This document shows positions 37,786-45,903 of a stretch of 64,000 bases of DNA, in pieces (the first letter of the stretch is position 1; every line of letters starts with the position of its first letter). A program made the translations under genes and the position numbers. Below the pieces are notes generated by a model. That model was given only the letters and a program-made list of their open reading frames with translations. It had not been told where the DNA came from and searched no databases. Source of the DNA: Anaerococcus pacaensis 9403502 (GTDB lineage Bacteria > Bacillota > Clostridia > Tissierellales > Peptoniphilaceae); contig HG326665.1 in the NCBI GenBank assembly GCA_000308255.3, positions 166,404 to 230,403 of the forward strand, written 5' to 3'.

Positions 37786-38262
37786 TTATTCTCCTATCTC
37801 TTTGTAAACTTCATCTAATAGATTTTTTAAATCATTAAAATCATAGCCCGGCTCTAAAGCTGGGCCATACAATATATGAGAATTTGCTAAAATTGACCTA
37901 TAATCATCTATCATTTTCCCAAAGCCGCCTCCTCCATGTGTACAAAATGGCACGATGATTTTACTATCTAAATCAAGGATTGATAAAAAGGTCCTAATAG
38001 GAGGGGCAAAGGACTTTAGCCAATTGGGTGATCCTATAAATATAAGTTCATAATCACTCACATCAAAGGTCTCCACAGTTAGTTTTGGGCAATGGCCAGT
38101 TTCTATTTCATGCCTTAATTCCTTGACGGCTGTATTATAAGAAAATGTATAAGTTATTTCAGGTATAAGCTCACAAATATCAGCATCTGTTATTAGGGCG
38201 ATATCTTCTGCAAGGCTTCTAGTATTTCCTGAAAATGAATAATATACTACTAAACTTTTCAA
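37786..38262 (-). CDS. Flavodoxin family protein
   Basis: The 158-aa product starts KSLVVYYSFSGNTRSLAEDI, whose SFSGNTR loop binds the FMN phosphate. IFIGSPNWLKSFAPPIRTFL and CTHGGGGFGKM contribute the aromatic isoalloxazine contacts. Usual flavodoxin length; probably an electron carrier or FMN-dependent quinone reductase. Part of the minus-strand series of small genes. Confidence 0.9.
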   Translation of the reverse strand: MKSLVVYYSFSGNTRSLAEDIALITDADICELIPEITYTFSYNTAVKELRHEIETGHCPKLTVETFDVSDYELIFIGSPNWLKSFAPPIRTFLSILDLDSKIIVPFCTHGGGGFGKMIDDYRSILANSHILYGPALEPGYDFNDLKNLLDEVYKEIGE

Positions 38263-38268
38263 AAGTCC

Positions 38269-38757
38269 CTACATATCATCCTTCACACCTACAGCCACCA
38301 TGCGGGCCTCGGCACGAAGTTCGCCTGCTACTATCATTTCCATTTTTACACTCACCTTGCGCTCGCCAATCTCTTCTGGATAAGCAATCACAGTCACCAC
38401 TTCATTCATAGGTGTTGGTTTTCTGTAGTCTACCTCTAGGCGAGCTGTGATAAATCGGCCTATAGTTGTCTCTGGAGTGAGCTCATATCCCAAATCTTTA
38501 TGTTTAAAATAAGCTGCGGATGCTCCGCCGTGGCAGTCAAAAATCATCGCAATCATTCCACCAAATAGATTATTTGGCACACCGCCAGTATACATCTGAT
38601 CTGGAGTGACTTCAGCTACACAGCTTTTGCCATCTACTGATGGATAAGACTTGATATGCATCCCTTCTTCATTTTTAGGCCCACAACCCCAACAATGTTG
38701 AAATCTCTCACCGTATGTCTCTTGTATTGCTACTTTATAATTAATATCTGCTGTCAT
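38269..38757 (-). CDS. PaaI-type hotdog-fold thioesterase
   Basis: The 162-aa product has the hotdog signature PNNLFGGMIAMIFDCHGGASA (acidic Asp in the active helix) preceded by HCWGCGPKNEEGMHI and followed by ARLEVDYRKPTPMNEVV. It probably hydrolyses an acyl-CoA. It lies 9 bases after an enoyl-CoA hydratase-family gene, consistent with an acyl-CoA-related pair. Confidence 0.85.
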   Translation of the reverse strand: MTADINYKVAIQETYGERFQHCWGCGPKNEEGMHIKSYPSVDGKSCVAEVTPDQMYTGGVPNNLFGGMIAMIFDCHGGASAAYFKHKDLGYELTPETTIGRFITARLEVDYRKPTPMNEVVTVIAYPEEIGERKVSVKMEMIVAGELRAEARMVAVGVKDDM

Positions 38758-38766
38758 AATCCCCTC

Positions 38767-39828
38767 CTATTTTCTATCGCTATAAGTCTTATCTATACCA
38801 AGAATATTTTTCACTTCATCCATTGGCACAATATCATAATCCTTATATTTCCACTCTGGCTTGTTGTCTTTATCAATCATTTTTGCGCGAATGCCCTCAT
38901 AGATTGACCCTTTAGCTATAGAATATCTCATCAGTTCTAAATCCATGTCTACTACATCTTCATAAGTCATATCACCACAAATAAAGTATTTTTCAAATTG
39001 CACTGTGGTTACAAATGCCGATCTTTGCTCGATTTCATCTAGTGAGCTTTTAGCAAAATCATCATTCTCGTTTGCCTTTAGCGATTCATAGATGTCTTTC
39101 ATAGATGAATGAGAGAAATATTTTTCAATTTTTTCTATATTATTCTGAACATCGGATTCTTGAGCTTCACTCTCGAAACCACTTGCTTCTTTTCTAAATT
39201 CTTCTACTAATTCATCAGCTTCATAGGACTTTGATAGGACGAATAATTTATCGATTAATTTATCATAATCACTAGAATTTATTGATATATCAGCTAGACC
39301 ATGTTTGATGACATCATAAGTACCTAGTCGGCCGCCTAATACACCCACATATTGGCCAAGGGCTTGAGGTAGCTTTGTAAAACATTTACACACGCCCACA
39401 TCCGGCACAAAACCAAGTATGGTTTCAGGCATAGCCCAGACAACAGTTTCATCAGCTATGATGAAGTCAGAATTGATTGTAAGCCCAATCCCCCCACCCA
39501 TCACAATCCCATACCAGTGGCTTATGATAGGCTTTTTGAATTGATTGATATATTTATCTAGACCAAACTCCTCTACGAAAAATTGATCTTTATCTGTGCA
39601 ATCCTCGTTGGTGAGAAAATCATAATACATTTCCTTGAGGTCACCGCCTGCACTAAAACCTTTTTCAGATTTACTATCAAATAGCACTGCCCTAATATTT
39701 TCGTCTTCTTCCCATTTTTCCAAGTTTTCTCTAATGCCTCTTATCATCTCCAAATTTAGAGAATTTAGTTGCTTGGGTCTATCTAAATAAATCACACCCA
39801 CATTTTCTTTTATTTCAGTCCTTATCAT
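38767..39828 (-). CDS. Enoyl-CoA hydratase/isomerase family, 3-hydroxyisobutyryl-CoA hydrolase type
   Basis: From ATG 39828 (GAGGG RBS) the product is 353 aa. The crotonase core includes LDRPKQLNSLNLEMI, FSAGGDLKEMYYD (oxyanion hole), HWYGIVMGGGIGLTI and MPETILGFVPDVGVCKCF with the catalytic Glu/Asp positions. The long C-terminal extension (about 190-353) is typical of the hydrolase subgroup. Substrate specificity is inferred from the subgroup only. Followed by the thioesterase gene. Confidence 0.85.
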   Translation of the reverse strand: MIRTEIKENVGVIYLDRPKQLNSLNLEMIRGIRENLEKWEEDENIRAVLFDSKSEKGFSAGGDLKEMYYDFLTNEDCTDKDQFFVEEFGLDKYINQFKKPIISHWYGIVMGGGIGLTINSDFIIADETVVWAMPETILGFVPDVGVCKCFTKLPQALGQYVGVLGGRLGTYDVIKHGLADISINSSDYDKLIDKLFVLSKSYEADELVEEFRKEASGFESEAQESDVQNNIEKIEKYFSHSSMKDIYESLKANENDDFAKSSLDEIEQRSAFVTTVQFEKYFICGDMTYEDVVDMDLELMRYSIAKGSIYEGIRAKMIDKDNKPEWKYKDYDIVPMDEVKNILGIDKTYSDRK

Positions 39829-39996
39829 TTTATCCCTCAATTTCTATATATAAACTAGTAAATTTAATCTTTATAAGTGTAGATAATAATATAATTAACA
39901 TATTAAACCTCTACCCATTTTAAGGAACTTTAATTATGGAATATCCAACGTAGAAGCCTATAAATTATAAAAATAAATCTTCATAAATATAAGCAT

Positions 39997-40025
39997 TAAA
40001 AAACCTAGAACTTTCATTCTAGGCC
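39997..40025 (-). terminator. Terminator after the ADP-ribosylglycohydrolase gene
   Basis: On the minus strand CCTAGAA and TTCTAGG form a stem followed by TTTTTTAATG, 31 bases after the stop codon. Confidence 0.8.
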
Positions 40026-40055
40026 AATAGTTTTATAGTTTTAGGTTATCCTGTT

Positions 40056-40841
40056 TTATTCAAATTCACTTTCAAATTCTTCAAGGATAGCTAACAAATC
40101 ATCATCTAGGTATCTGATAGCTATCTCTTTCATTGGATCCGGTACTCCATAATAAGCCTCAGCCACAGAACCAGCTATGGCCGCCAATGTATCAGCATCC
40201 CCACCAAGAGATATGGCATTTCTAATAGTACACTCAAAATCATCTGCCTCAAAAAAAGCCATCAAAGCTTGGGGCACAGTATCTTGGCAGATTTCATTAA
40301 AGCTATATGTTGGCCTTATATCGTCTAAAGTAAAATCCATATGATAATAATTGCTGTTTATATATTTCTTAATTTCTTCTTTATCCTCACCAGTTCGAGC
40401 AAGAAAAATTGCTACAGCCGTAGCCTCAGCTCCCTTTAGGCCCTCTGGATGATTGTGGGTAACGACGGTTATTTTCCTTGAAAATTCTTTAGCTTCATCT
40501 AGAGAATTAGCCACAAATCCAGCTGAACTCACTCTCATGGCTGCCCCATTGCCATAGCTATTATATGGCTTCGGATCATCACTAAACATCCACTCCATAA
40601 ACCTATGCCCATATCCACATTCAGGATACTTTCGGCCAATCTCTTGCATACACTTAATAGCATTGTCCGATAAATCAGAATAATCATCCTTACTTTCAAT
40701 AAATGCTTTGGCCAAAGCCAAGGTCATTATGCTATCATCGGTTACAAATGAATCTTTAGTAAAAAACTTAAAGTCCTTTGACTTAAAATTTTCGAATTCA
40801 AATCTCGACCCTACTATATCTCCAATTATTGCGCCAATCAT
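40056..40841 (-). CDS. ADP-ribosylglycohydrolase family protein
   Basis: The 261-aa product has MIGAIIGDIVGSRFEF, DDSIMTLALAKAF (metal-binding Asp-Asp-Ser), THNHPEGLKGAEA and GGDADTLAAIAGSVAEAYYG (second metal-binding site with Asp residues). Usual length for the DraG/ARH family, which removes ADP-ribose from proteins or other molecules. Monocistronic. Confidence 0.93.
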   Translation of the reverse strand: MIGAIIGDIVGSRFEFENFKSKDFKFFTKDSFVTDDSIMTLALAKAFIESKDDYSDLSDNAIKCMQEIGRKYPECGYGHRFMEWMFSDDPKPYNSYGNGAAMRVSSAGFVANSLDEAKEFSRKITVVTHNHPEGLKGAEATAVAIFLARTGEDKEEIKKYINSNYYHMDFTLDDIRPTYSFNEICQDTVPQALMAFFEADDFECTIRNAISLGGDADTLAAIAGSVAEAYYGVPDPMKEIAIRYLDDDLLAILEEFESEFE

Positions 40842-40966
40842 AATCTCCTCCTATAAAATATAAAATCATTTTGATTATATAAATCAAGTTTATATTCTAT
40901 CGCTAGCTACCATTTAATTTTATTATATATCTTTTAATAATAAATCACTTTAATCATACAAAACGT

Positions 40967-41002
40967 CAAAAAATTAGCACCTATCATTAATCTAGGTGCT
41001 AA
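40967..41002 (-). terminator. Terminator after metY
   Basis: TTAGCACCT and AGGTGCTAA form a 9-bp stem, with TTTTTTG following on the minus strand. Confidence 0.88.
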
Positions 41003-41042
41003 TTATTAAAAATATATGAAATTTCAGCTAATTCAAAACAGC

Positions 41043-42335
41043 TTAAATACTTGCAAACGCTTGATCTATGTCTCCAATAATATCGTCTATATGTTCAGTA
41101 CCTATTGATAGACGAACTGTTGCCTTGCCTATACCTTGGCTTTCTAGTTCTTCTTCGTTTAATTGAGAATGTGTTGTTGTTGCTGGGTGGATTACTAGGC
41201 TTTTTACATCCGCTACATTTGCAAGGTTTGAGAATAATTTTAAATTATCGATGAAGGCACGCGCTTCTTCTTCCCCACCTTTTACATCGAAGGTAAATAT
41301 ACTGCCCGCTCCATTTGGGAAATATTTTTGATAGAGTTCATGATCTGGGTGATTTTCTAATGATGGGTGATATACCTTAGCTACTCTATCATGGCTAGCT
41401 AAGTAACTAACCACTTTCAGCGCATTTTCTACGTGACGTTCTACTCTAAGGGATAGGGTTTCTACTCCTTGTAAGAGTAAAAATGCGTTAAATGGAGAAA
41501 TAGATGCTCCAGTATCACGCAGAAGTATAGCACGTATATAGGTTGTAAGTGGTCCAGCTGCTGCTGCTTCTGTAAAGGTCACGCCGTGGTAGGATTCATT
41601 TGGTGTGGATAAATTTTTAAATTTGCCTGATCCAGCATAGTCAAATGTACCATTTTCCACAATAATCCCGCCCAGGCTAGTTCCATGGCCTCCTATAAAT
41701 TTAGTTGCAGAATGAACTACTATATCAGCACCGTATTCGATAGGACGAAGTAAGTAAGGTGTAGCAAAGGTATTATCGACTACTAGTGGGATATTGTGAT
41801 TATGAGCTAGAGCCGCCACTTTTTCTATATCAATCACATTACTATTTGGGTTTCCAAGAGATTCAATGAATATTAGTTTAGTATTTTCTTTAATAGCCGC
41901 TTCGAAATTTTCTACTTTAGATGGGTTAACAAAAGTTGTATCTACACCGTATTGTGGGAAGGTGTGGCGCAGGTAATTGTAAGTACCGCCATAAATAGTC
42001 TCAGCTGATACTATATGATCTCCTTTTTGAGCTAGGGCTTGGAATACATAGCTTATTGCTGCAGCACCGCTGGCAACTGCTAGGGCAGAGCTTCCTCCCT
42101 CTAGGGCAGCTAAACGCTCTTCGAGTACTCCTTCAGTTGGATTAGTAAGTCTACCATATATATTTCCAGCGTCAGTAAGGTTAAAACGTCCTTGAGCTTG
42201 ATCGGTGTCCTTAAATACGTAAGATGTGGTTTGATATATAGGTACTGCACGAGCTCCTGTAGCAAGGTCTGCTTCTTCTTGGCCTACATGTAGGGCTAGG
42301 GTTTCAAATTTTCTTTGGTCTTTTTCTTTAGTCAT
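41043..42335 (-). CDS. metY: O-acetylhomoserine sulfhydrylase (aminocarboxypropyltransferase)
   Basis: The 430-aa PLP enzyme has the full length of the MetY branch of the Cys/Met family: ETLALHVGQEEADLATGARA at the N-terminus, YGRLTNPTEGVLEERLAALEGG, and SATKFIGGHG with the PLP lysine. RLSIGTEHIDDIIGDI closes the protein. It converts O-acetylhomoserine and sulfide to homocysteine. Its substrate is made by the divergent operon at 43143. It is preceded by a Met-rich leader peptide and terminator. Confidence 0.95.
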   Translation of the reverse strand: MTKEKDQRKFETLALHVGQEEADLATGARAVPIYQTTSYVFKDTDQAQGRFNLTDAGNIYGRLTNPTEGVLEERLAALEGGSSALAVASGAAAISYVFQALAQKGDHIVSAETIYGGTYNYLRHTFPQYGVDTTFVNPSKVENFEAAIKENTKLIFIESLGNPNSNVIDIEKVAALAHNHNIPLVVDNTFATPYLLRPIEYGADIVVHSATKFIGGHGTSLGGIIVENGTFDYAGSGKFKNLSTPNESYHGVTFTEAAAAGPLTTYIRAILLRDTGASISPFNAFLLLQGVETLSLRVERHVENALKVVSYLASHDRVAKVYHPSLENHPDHELYQKYFPNGAGSIFTFDVKGGEEEARAFIDNLKLFSNLANVADVKSLVIHPATTTHSQLNEEELESQGIGKATVRLSIGTEHIDDIIGDIDQAFASI

Positions 42336-42337
42336 TA

Positions 42338-42460
42338 TTATTTCTCCTTTATAGTTTTTTGTAACATTCGATTCTTTATCTTATTATTTGAATATAAGGA
42401 CTGCATTCGTTCATCCCAAAGGGTGGATCGAAGACTCCTTATTCTAATTTTACATCTCAT
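42338..42460 (-). CDS. Small basic ORF between the attenuator and metY
   Basis: ATG 42460 follows GGAG at six bases; the 40-codon frame (MRCKIRIRSLRS, then MQSLYSNNKIKNRM) ends TAA two bases before the metY ATG. It sits over a large hairpin. It could be a second leader, a coupling device for metY, or a chance frame. No family. Confidence 0.35.
   Translation of the reverse strand: MRCKIRIRSLRSTLWDERMQSLYSNNKIKNRMLQKTIKEK
42394..42442 (-). promoter_or_regulatory. Extended hairpin in the metY 5' region
   Basis: ATAAGGA pairs with TCCTTAT, and inside TTCG with CGAA and ATCC with GGGAT. This gives a stacked hairpin of 49 bases between the attenuator and metY. Its role is unknown; it may protect the transcript or affect metY translation. 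Confidence 0.5.
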
Positions 42461-42477
42461 AATAAACTCCAATCCAT

Positions 42478-42504
42478 AAAAAAAGAGGAGCCGCAAGGCT
42501 CCTC
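42478..42504 (-). terminator. Attenuator terminator in the metY leader
   Basis: GAGGAGCC and GGCTCCTC form a perfect 8-bp stem around a TTGC loop, followed by seven T residues on the minus strand. It lies 14 bases after the Met-rich leader stop and about 140 bases before metY, so it must be escaped for metY to be transcribed. Confidence 0.92.
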
Positions 42505-42518
42505 AGTAAATCCCTAAT

Positions 42519-42611
42519 CTAACGATTTTTGGGTACAAGAAAGCCTGCCCATGTTTTCATCATGTGCATCATACCCATCATCATTTTTTCGTCTGAATGA
42601 ATGCTATACAT
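42519..42611 (-). CDS. Methionine-rich leader peptide of metY
   Basis: A 30-codon frame begins with a perfect AAGGAGG five bases before ATG 42611. Eight residues are Met, seven of them in residues 10-18 (MMMGMMHMM). The peptide ends FLVPKNR before TAG, 14 bases ahead of the strong terminator at 42504. The segment GCAGGCTTT (codons 22-24) can pair with GGAGCC and GC of the terminator 5' arm and loop, giving an antiterminator. Ribosome stalling at Met codons would leave it free; a ribosome moving on to the stop would block it. This is how a classical attenuator for Met-tRNA would look. Seen in sequence; function inferred. Confidence 0.85.
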   Translation of the reverse strand: MYSIHSDEKMMMGMMHMMKTWAGFLVPKNR

Positions 42612-42641
42612 ATTGGCCTCCTTGTTTTGATGTTTGTTTGT

Positions 42642-42670
42642 ATCTTATCTCAGAACTAATTGCTTGTCAA
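42642..42670 (-). promoter_or_regulatory. Promoter of the metY leader
   Basis: Minus-strand TTGACA (42670-42665) and TAAGAT (42647-42642) with a 17-base spacer; transcription should begin near 42635, about 25 bases before the leader peptide ATG. Confidence 0.88.
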
Positions 42671-42772
42671 GTCGTATAATTATAAAAATATTTTTTTAAT
42701 AATTCTTTAAGCTTAAAAATAGAGCAAATTGAAGAAATAATATAATGTAAAACTTATATTACTTTATATTTC

Positions 42773-42801
42773 TTGACAAATAATATTTCTCATGATATTG
42801 T
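42773..42801 (+). promoter_or_regulatory. Promoter of the Met T-box operon
   Basis: TTGACA at 42773-42778 and TATTGT at 42796-42801, 17-base spacer, divergent from the metY promoter 100 bases away. Confidence 0.75.
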
Positions 42802-42819
42802 AATAAAAACCGAATCTAG

Positions 42820-43056
42820 AGAAGAGTAGCTAGTTCAGTCGATTACAGAGAACTTCATTTTTTGGTGAGAGAAGTGAAACAAAGCTAGTGAAGATGGTCT
42901 TTATGTGGGGACTTGCTGAATAATTAAGCAAGTACGGGCCCGCCCGTTATAGCGGCTAGGTATTGATAGATACCGAGAATGAGGCTATTGGTGGATACCA
43001 ATAGTGAATTAAGGTGGTAACGCGAGTCTTCGCCCTTATGGGAGAAGGCTCTTTTT
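42820..43056 (+). promoter_or_regulatory. T-box leader with AUG (Met) specifier
   Basis: Stem I starts near AGAGAAGAGTAGCTAG; its 3' side GCTAGTGAAGATGGTC places AUG at 42894-42896 in the specifier position (GAAG before, purine after). The T-box AAGGTGGTAACGCG lies at 43011-43024, and the terminator GAGTCTTCGCCC with GGGAGAAGGCTC and five T residues at 43024-43056. It should switch on the operon when tRNA-Met is uncharged. Confidence 0.95.
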
Positions 43057-43142
43057 ATATAAATTTATATAGGATTATTCAGTGATATTAGTCTACTTAT
43101 ATTCTGATTAGCACATTGATAAACCAATTTAAGGAGGATTAT

Positions 43143-44927
43143 ATGCCACTTATACTCAAGGAAGGCTTAATTAAAAAAGACGATTTAATAAAAGAAAATA
43201 TTTTTGCAATAGATAACGAAAGAGCTAGGAGCCAAGATATTAGGTCCCTTAGAATAGCAATTGTAAACCTGATGCCAAACAAAGAAGAAACAGAGATAAA
43301 CCTTTTAAAGCTCCTATCAAGCCAAGTTCTTCAAATCGAAGTAGATCTTATAAGGACTGCTACCTATAAAAATAAACACTCTGATTCCAAAAGGCTCGAG
43401 GAATATTACAAAACATTCGATGAGATTAAAAACGACAAATACGATGGCTTAATCGTTACGGGGGCACCTCTAGAGGATAAGCCTTATGATGAGATTGATT
43501 ACTGGGATGAATTGAAAGATATATTTGACTTTGCAAGAACTAATGTATATTCCAGTCTATTTATCTGCTGGGGAGCCATAGCTGCTTTGGACTATTTTTA
43601 TGAAGTCAAATCTAGCTTAGAAGATAAAAAGATATTTGGAGTGTACGAGTACGAGAATAATCATCAATCCAAGCTTCTAGATGGCCTTGATGACCATTTT
43701 TCTATACCACAATCAAGATACAGAAGGTTAGATAAGGATAGTCTTCCTCTCAAAGACTTACAAATCTTAGCTGAAAATGATGAGACTGGAGTGAGTATTT
43801 TAAGCTCTTACGATGCTAGATTTGTCTTTAACCTCGGACATCTAGAATATCCAAAAAATACCCTCCACGATGAATACATAAGAGATATCAATAGAGGCCT
43901 AAATACCGAAAAACCTGAAAATTATTATAGAGGAAATGAAGCAGATCCAAATGATATTCGTCTTAGATGGCAGTCCACCGCCTCTATTTTCTTTAACAAT
44001 TGGCTAAACTACTACATCTATCAAGAAACTCCATATAGGCTTGATGAAATCAAACCAAAGAAAGTTGCTAAATTCGGCGGCTCTTCACTAGCCAGCAGTC
44101 AAAAATTTGAAGATGTCAAAAAAATCGTAACAACTTCAGATACAGATATCATTGTAGTTTCAGCTCCAGGGAAAAGACATGCCGATGATGAAAAGATTAC
44201 CGATAGCCTAATACACCTATATGATAAAAAGGAAAAACTATCGATATTAAAAGATGAACTTGCCTCAATAAAAAAAGAAATAAGAGAGCTTGATACATCT
44301 ATAAGGAAAGATTTAGAGAGTGTGAGACAGAGGTACCTAGATATCTTAAAAGAACTGGGTGAAGAAAGATTAGCAGATGAAGTCATGGATAGCATAGATT
44401 CAATATATTATGAAGATTCCAAAGACATTATTGTGAGCCGTGGTGAATATCTCAATGCAAAAATTTTAGCTTCTTATCTAGGATATGAGTTTGTAGATGC
44501 CAAAGAAATTATTTATCTAGATGGTGATAAGATTAATGAAGTCAAGACAGAAAAGGCCGTAAATGAAAGAATTAAGCCTGGTAAAAAATATGTTGTACCA
44601 GGATTTTATGGCAATAGCAATGGAGAAATTGGCCTTCTAAAAAGAGGTGGGTCTGATTATACTGGGTCCATTTTAGCATCTAGCCTCAATTGTAGGTCCT
44701 ATGAAAACTGGACAGATGTAAGTGGAGTGATGGATAAGGATCCAGCAAAAAACAAAGATGCCAAAGCCTACAAGTCCTTATCCTATAGTGAGTTAAGGAA
44801 AATAATAGATGATGGAGCTGAAGTTTATCAAGCAGATGCCTTAGAGCCCCTTATTGGTAAAAATATAGAACTCAGGATACTCAATACTAATAGGCCAGAT
44901 GATGAAGGCACAACAATTTCAGATTAG
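43143..44927 (+). CDS. Fusion of homoserine O-acetyltransferase (MetA) with ACT-less aspartate kinase
   Basis: ATG 43143 follows AAGGAGG; the product is 594 aa. Residues 1 to about 300 are a complete MetA-type transferase: Cys142 in FICWGAIA, His233 and Glu235 in NLGHLEYP, and Glu111 in TGAPLE. Glu111 is the position reported for Bacillus MetA to favour acetyl-CoA over succinyl-CoA. Residues of about 305-594 are an aspartate kinase catalytic domain (KVAKFGGSSLAS, RGEYLNAKILASYL, RGGSDYTGSILASSL, DVSGVMDKDP, GAEVYQADALEPL) that stops where regulatory ACT domains would begin. No frameshift is visible at the joint. It thus carries the first step of the aspartate pathway and the first committed step to methionine in one chain. 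First gene of the Met T-box operon. Confidence 0.93.
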   Translation: MPLILKEGLIKKDDLIKENIFAIDNERARSQDIRSLRIAIVNLMPNKEETEINLLKLLSSQVLQIEVDLIRTATYKNKHSDSKRLEEYYKTFDEIKNDKYDGLIVTGAPLEDKPYDEIDYWDELKDIFDFARTNVYSSLFICWGAIAALDYFYEVKSSLEDKKIFGVYEYENNHQSKLLDGLDDHFSIPQSRYRRLDKDSLPLKDLQILAENDETGVSILSSYDARFVFNLGHLEYPKNTLHDEYIRDINRGLNTEKPENYYRGNEADPNDIRLRWQSTASIFFNNWLNYYIYQETPYRLDEIKPKKVAKFGGSSLASSQKFEDVKKIVTTSDTDIIVVSAPGKRHADDEKITDSLIHLYDKKEKLSILKDELASIKKEIRELDTSIRKDLESVRQRYLDILKELGEERLADEVMDSIDSIYYEDSKDIIVSRGEYLNAKILASYLGYEFVDAKEIIYLDGDKINEVKTEKAVNERIKPGKKYVVPGFYGNSNGEIGLLKRGGSDYTGSILASSLNCRSYENWTDVSGVMDKDPAKNKDAKAYKSLSYSELRKIIDDGAEVYQADALEPLIGKNIELRILNTNRPDDEGTTISD

Positions 44928-44937
44928 GAGGTTACAG

Positions 44938-45903
44938 ATGAAAAAAGTAATAGTTGCGGGAGCTACAGGACTAGTTGGTTCTACCATTATAAGTATTTTA
45001 GAAGAACGAAACTTCCCTATAAGTGAAATTAAATTTCTAGCTTCAGAAAAATCTTCGGGTAAGAAGATTAAATTTAGGGGAGAAGAAATAGAAATAAGAG
45101 AACTAAATCCAGAAGAATTTGATGGATTCGACTTAGCATTTTTCGCCTTAGATAGCTCTCTTGCAAGCCACTATGCTATAGAGGCAAAAAATCGAGGTGT
45201 GAAAGTAGTGGACAATTCTTCTTATTTTAGAATGGAAGAAAATATCCCTCTCATAGTGCCAGAAGTTAATGGAGATACTATAAGCACGGATGATTATATC
45301 ATTGCTAACCCCAACTGCTCCACCATCCAGTGCATTGCTCCACTCTACCAATTAGAAAAAAAATACGGTCTAGAGAGAGTAATATTCTCCACCTACCAAT
45401 CAGTATCGGGCTCTGGTAAGGAAGCGTTATTAGATCTCGAAAATGGTACAAATAATGTCTATCCATACCCTATAAAGGATAATATCCTTCCCCACATCGA
45501 TTCATTTCTAGACAACGGCTACACCAAGGAAGAAATGAAGATGATAAATGAAACTAGGAAAATTCTGGGACTTAAAGATTTAAATGTCACTGTAACTACA
45601 GTAAGGGTACCAGTTTCCTATAGCCACTGTGTATCTATAAATGTCGAGTTAAAAAATGATTTTAATCTAGATGATCTTAGAGAACTCTTTGATGGCAAGC
45701 TAGGCATGGTTTTATCTGATAATCCAGATCAAAATATCTATCCTCAGCCAAGAGATGCTAAAGGTAAAGATGATATATTTGTAGGTAGGATAAGACGTGA
45801 CTATTCTAGGAAAAATGCCCTAAATCTATTCGTCGTAGCAGACAACATTAGAAAAGGAGCAGCGTTAAATGCTGTTCAGATAGGAGAATTATTAATTGAT
45901 TAA
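44938..45903 (+). CDS. asd: Aspartate-semialdehyde dehydrogenase
   Basis: ATG 44938 follows TTAGGAGG seven bases upstream; a frame 13 codons longer lacks such a site. The 321-aa product has the NADP site VAGATGLVGSTI, the catalytic Cys in IIANPNCSTIQC, and RVPVSYSHCVSI with the active-site His. It makes aspartate semialdehyde from the aspartyl phosphate produced by the fused kinase encoded just upstream. Second gene of the operon; 10 bases separate the genes. Confidence 0.95.
   Translation: MKKVIVAGATGLVGSTIISILEERNFPISEIKFLASEKSSGKKIKFRGEEIEIRELNPEEFDGFDLAFFALDSSLASHYAIEAKNRGVKVVDNSSYFRMEENIPLIVPEVNGDTISTDDYIIANPNCSTIQCIAPLYQLEKKYGLERVIFSTYQSVSGSGKEALLDLENGTNNVYPYPIKDNILPHIDSFLDNGYTKEEMKMINETRKILGLKDLNVTVTTVRVPVSYSHCVSINVELKNDFNLDDLRELFDGKLGMVLSDNPDQNIYPQPRDAKGKDDIFVGRIRRDYSRKNALNLFVVADNIRKGAALNAVQIGELLID

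Noticed and set aside
42820..43056. SAM riboswitch (S-box) upstream of the metA operon
   Set aside because: The T-box sequence, AUG specifier and terminator explain the leader; S-box core motifs were not seen.
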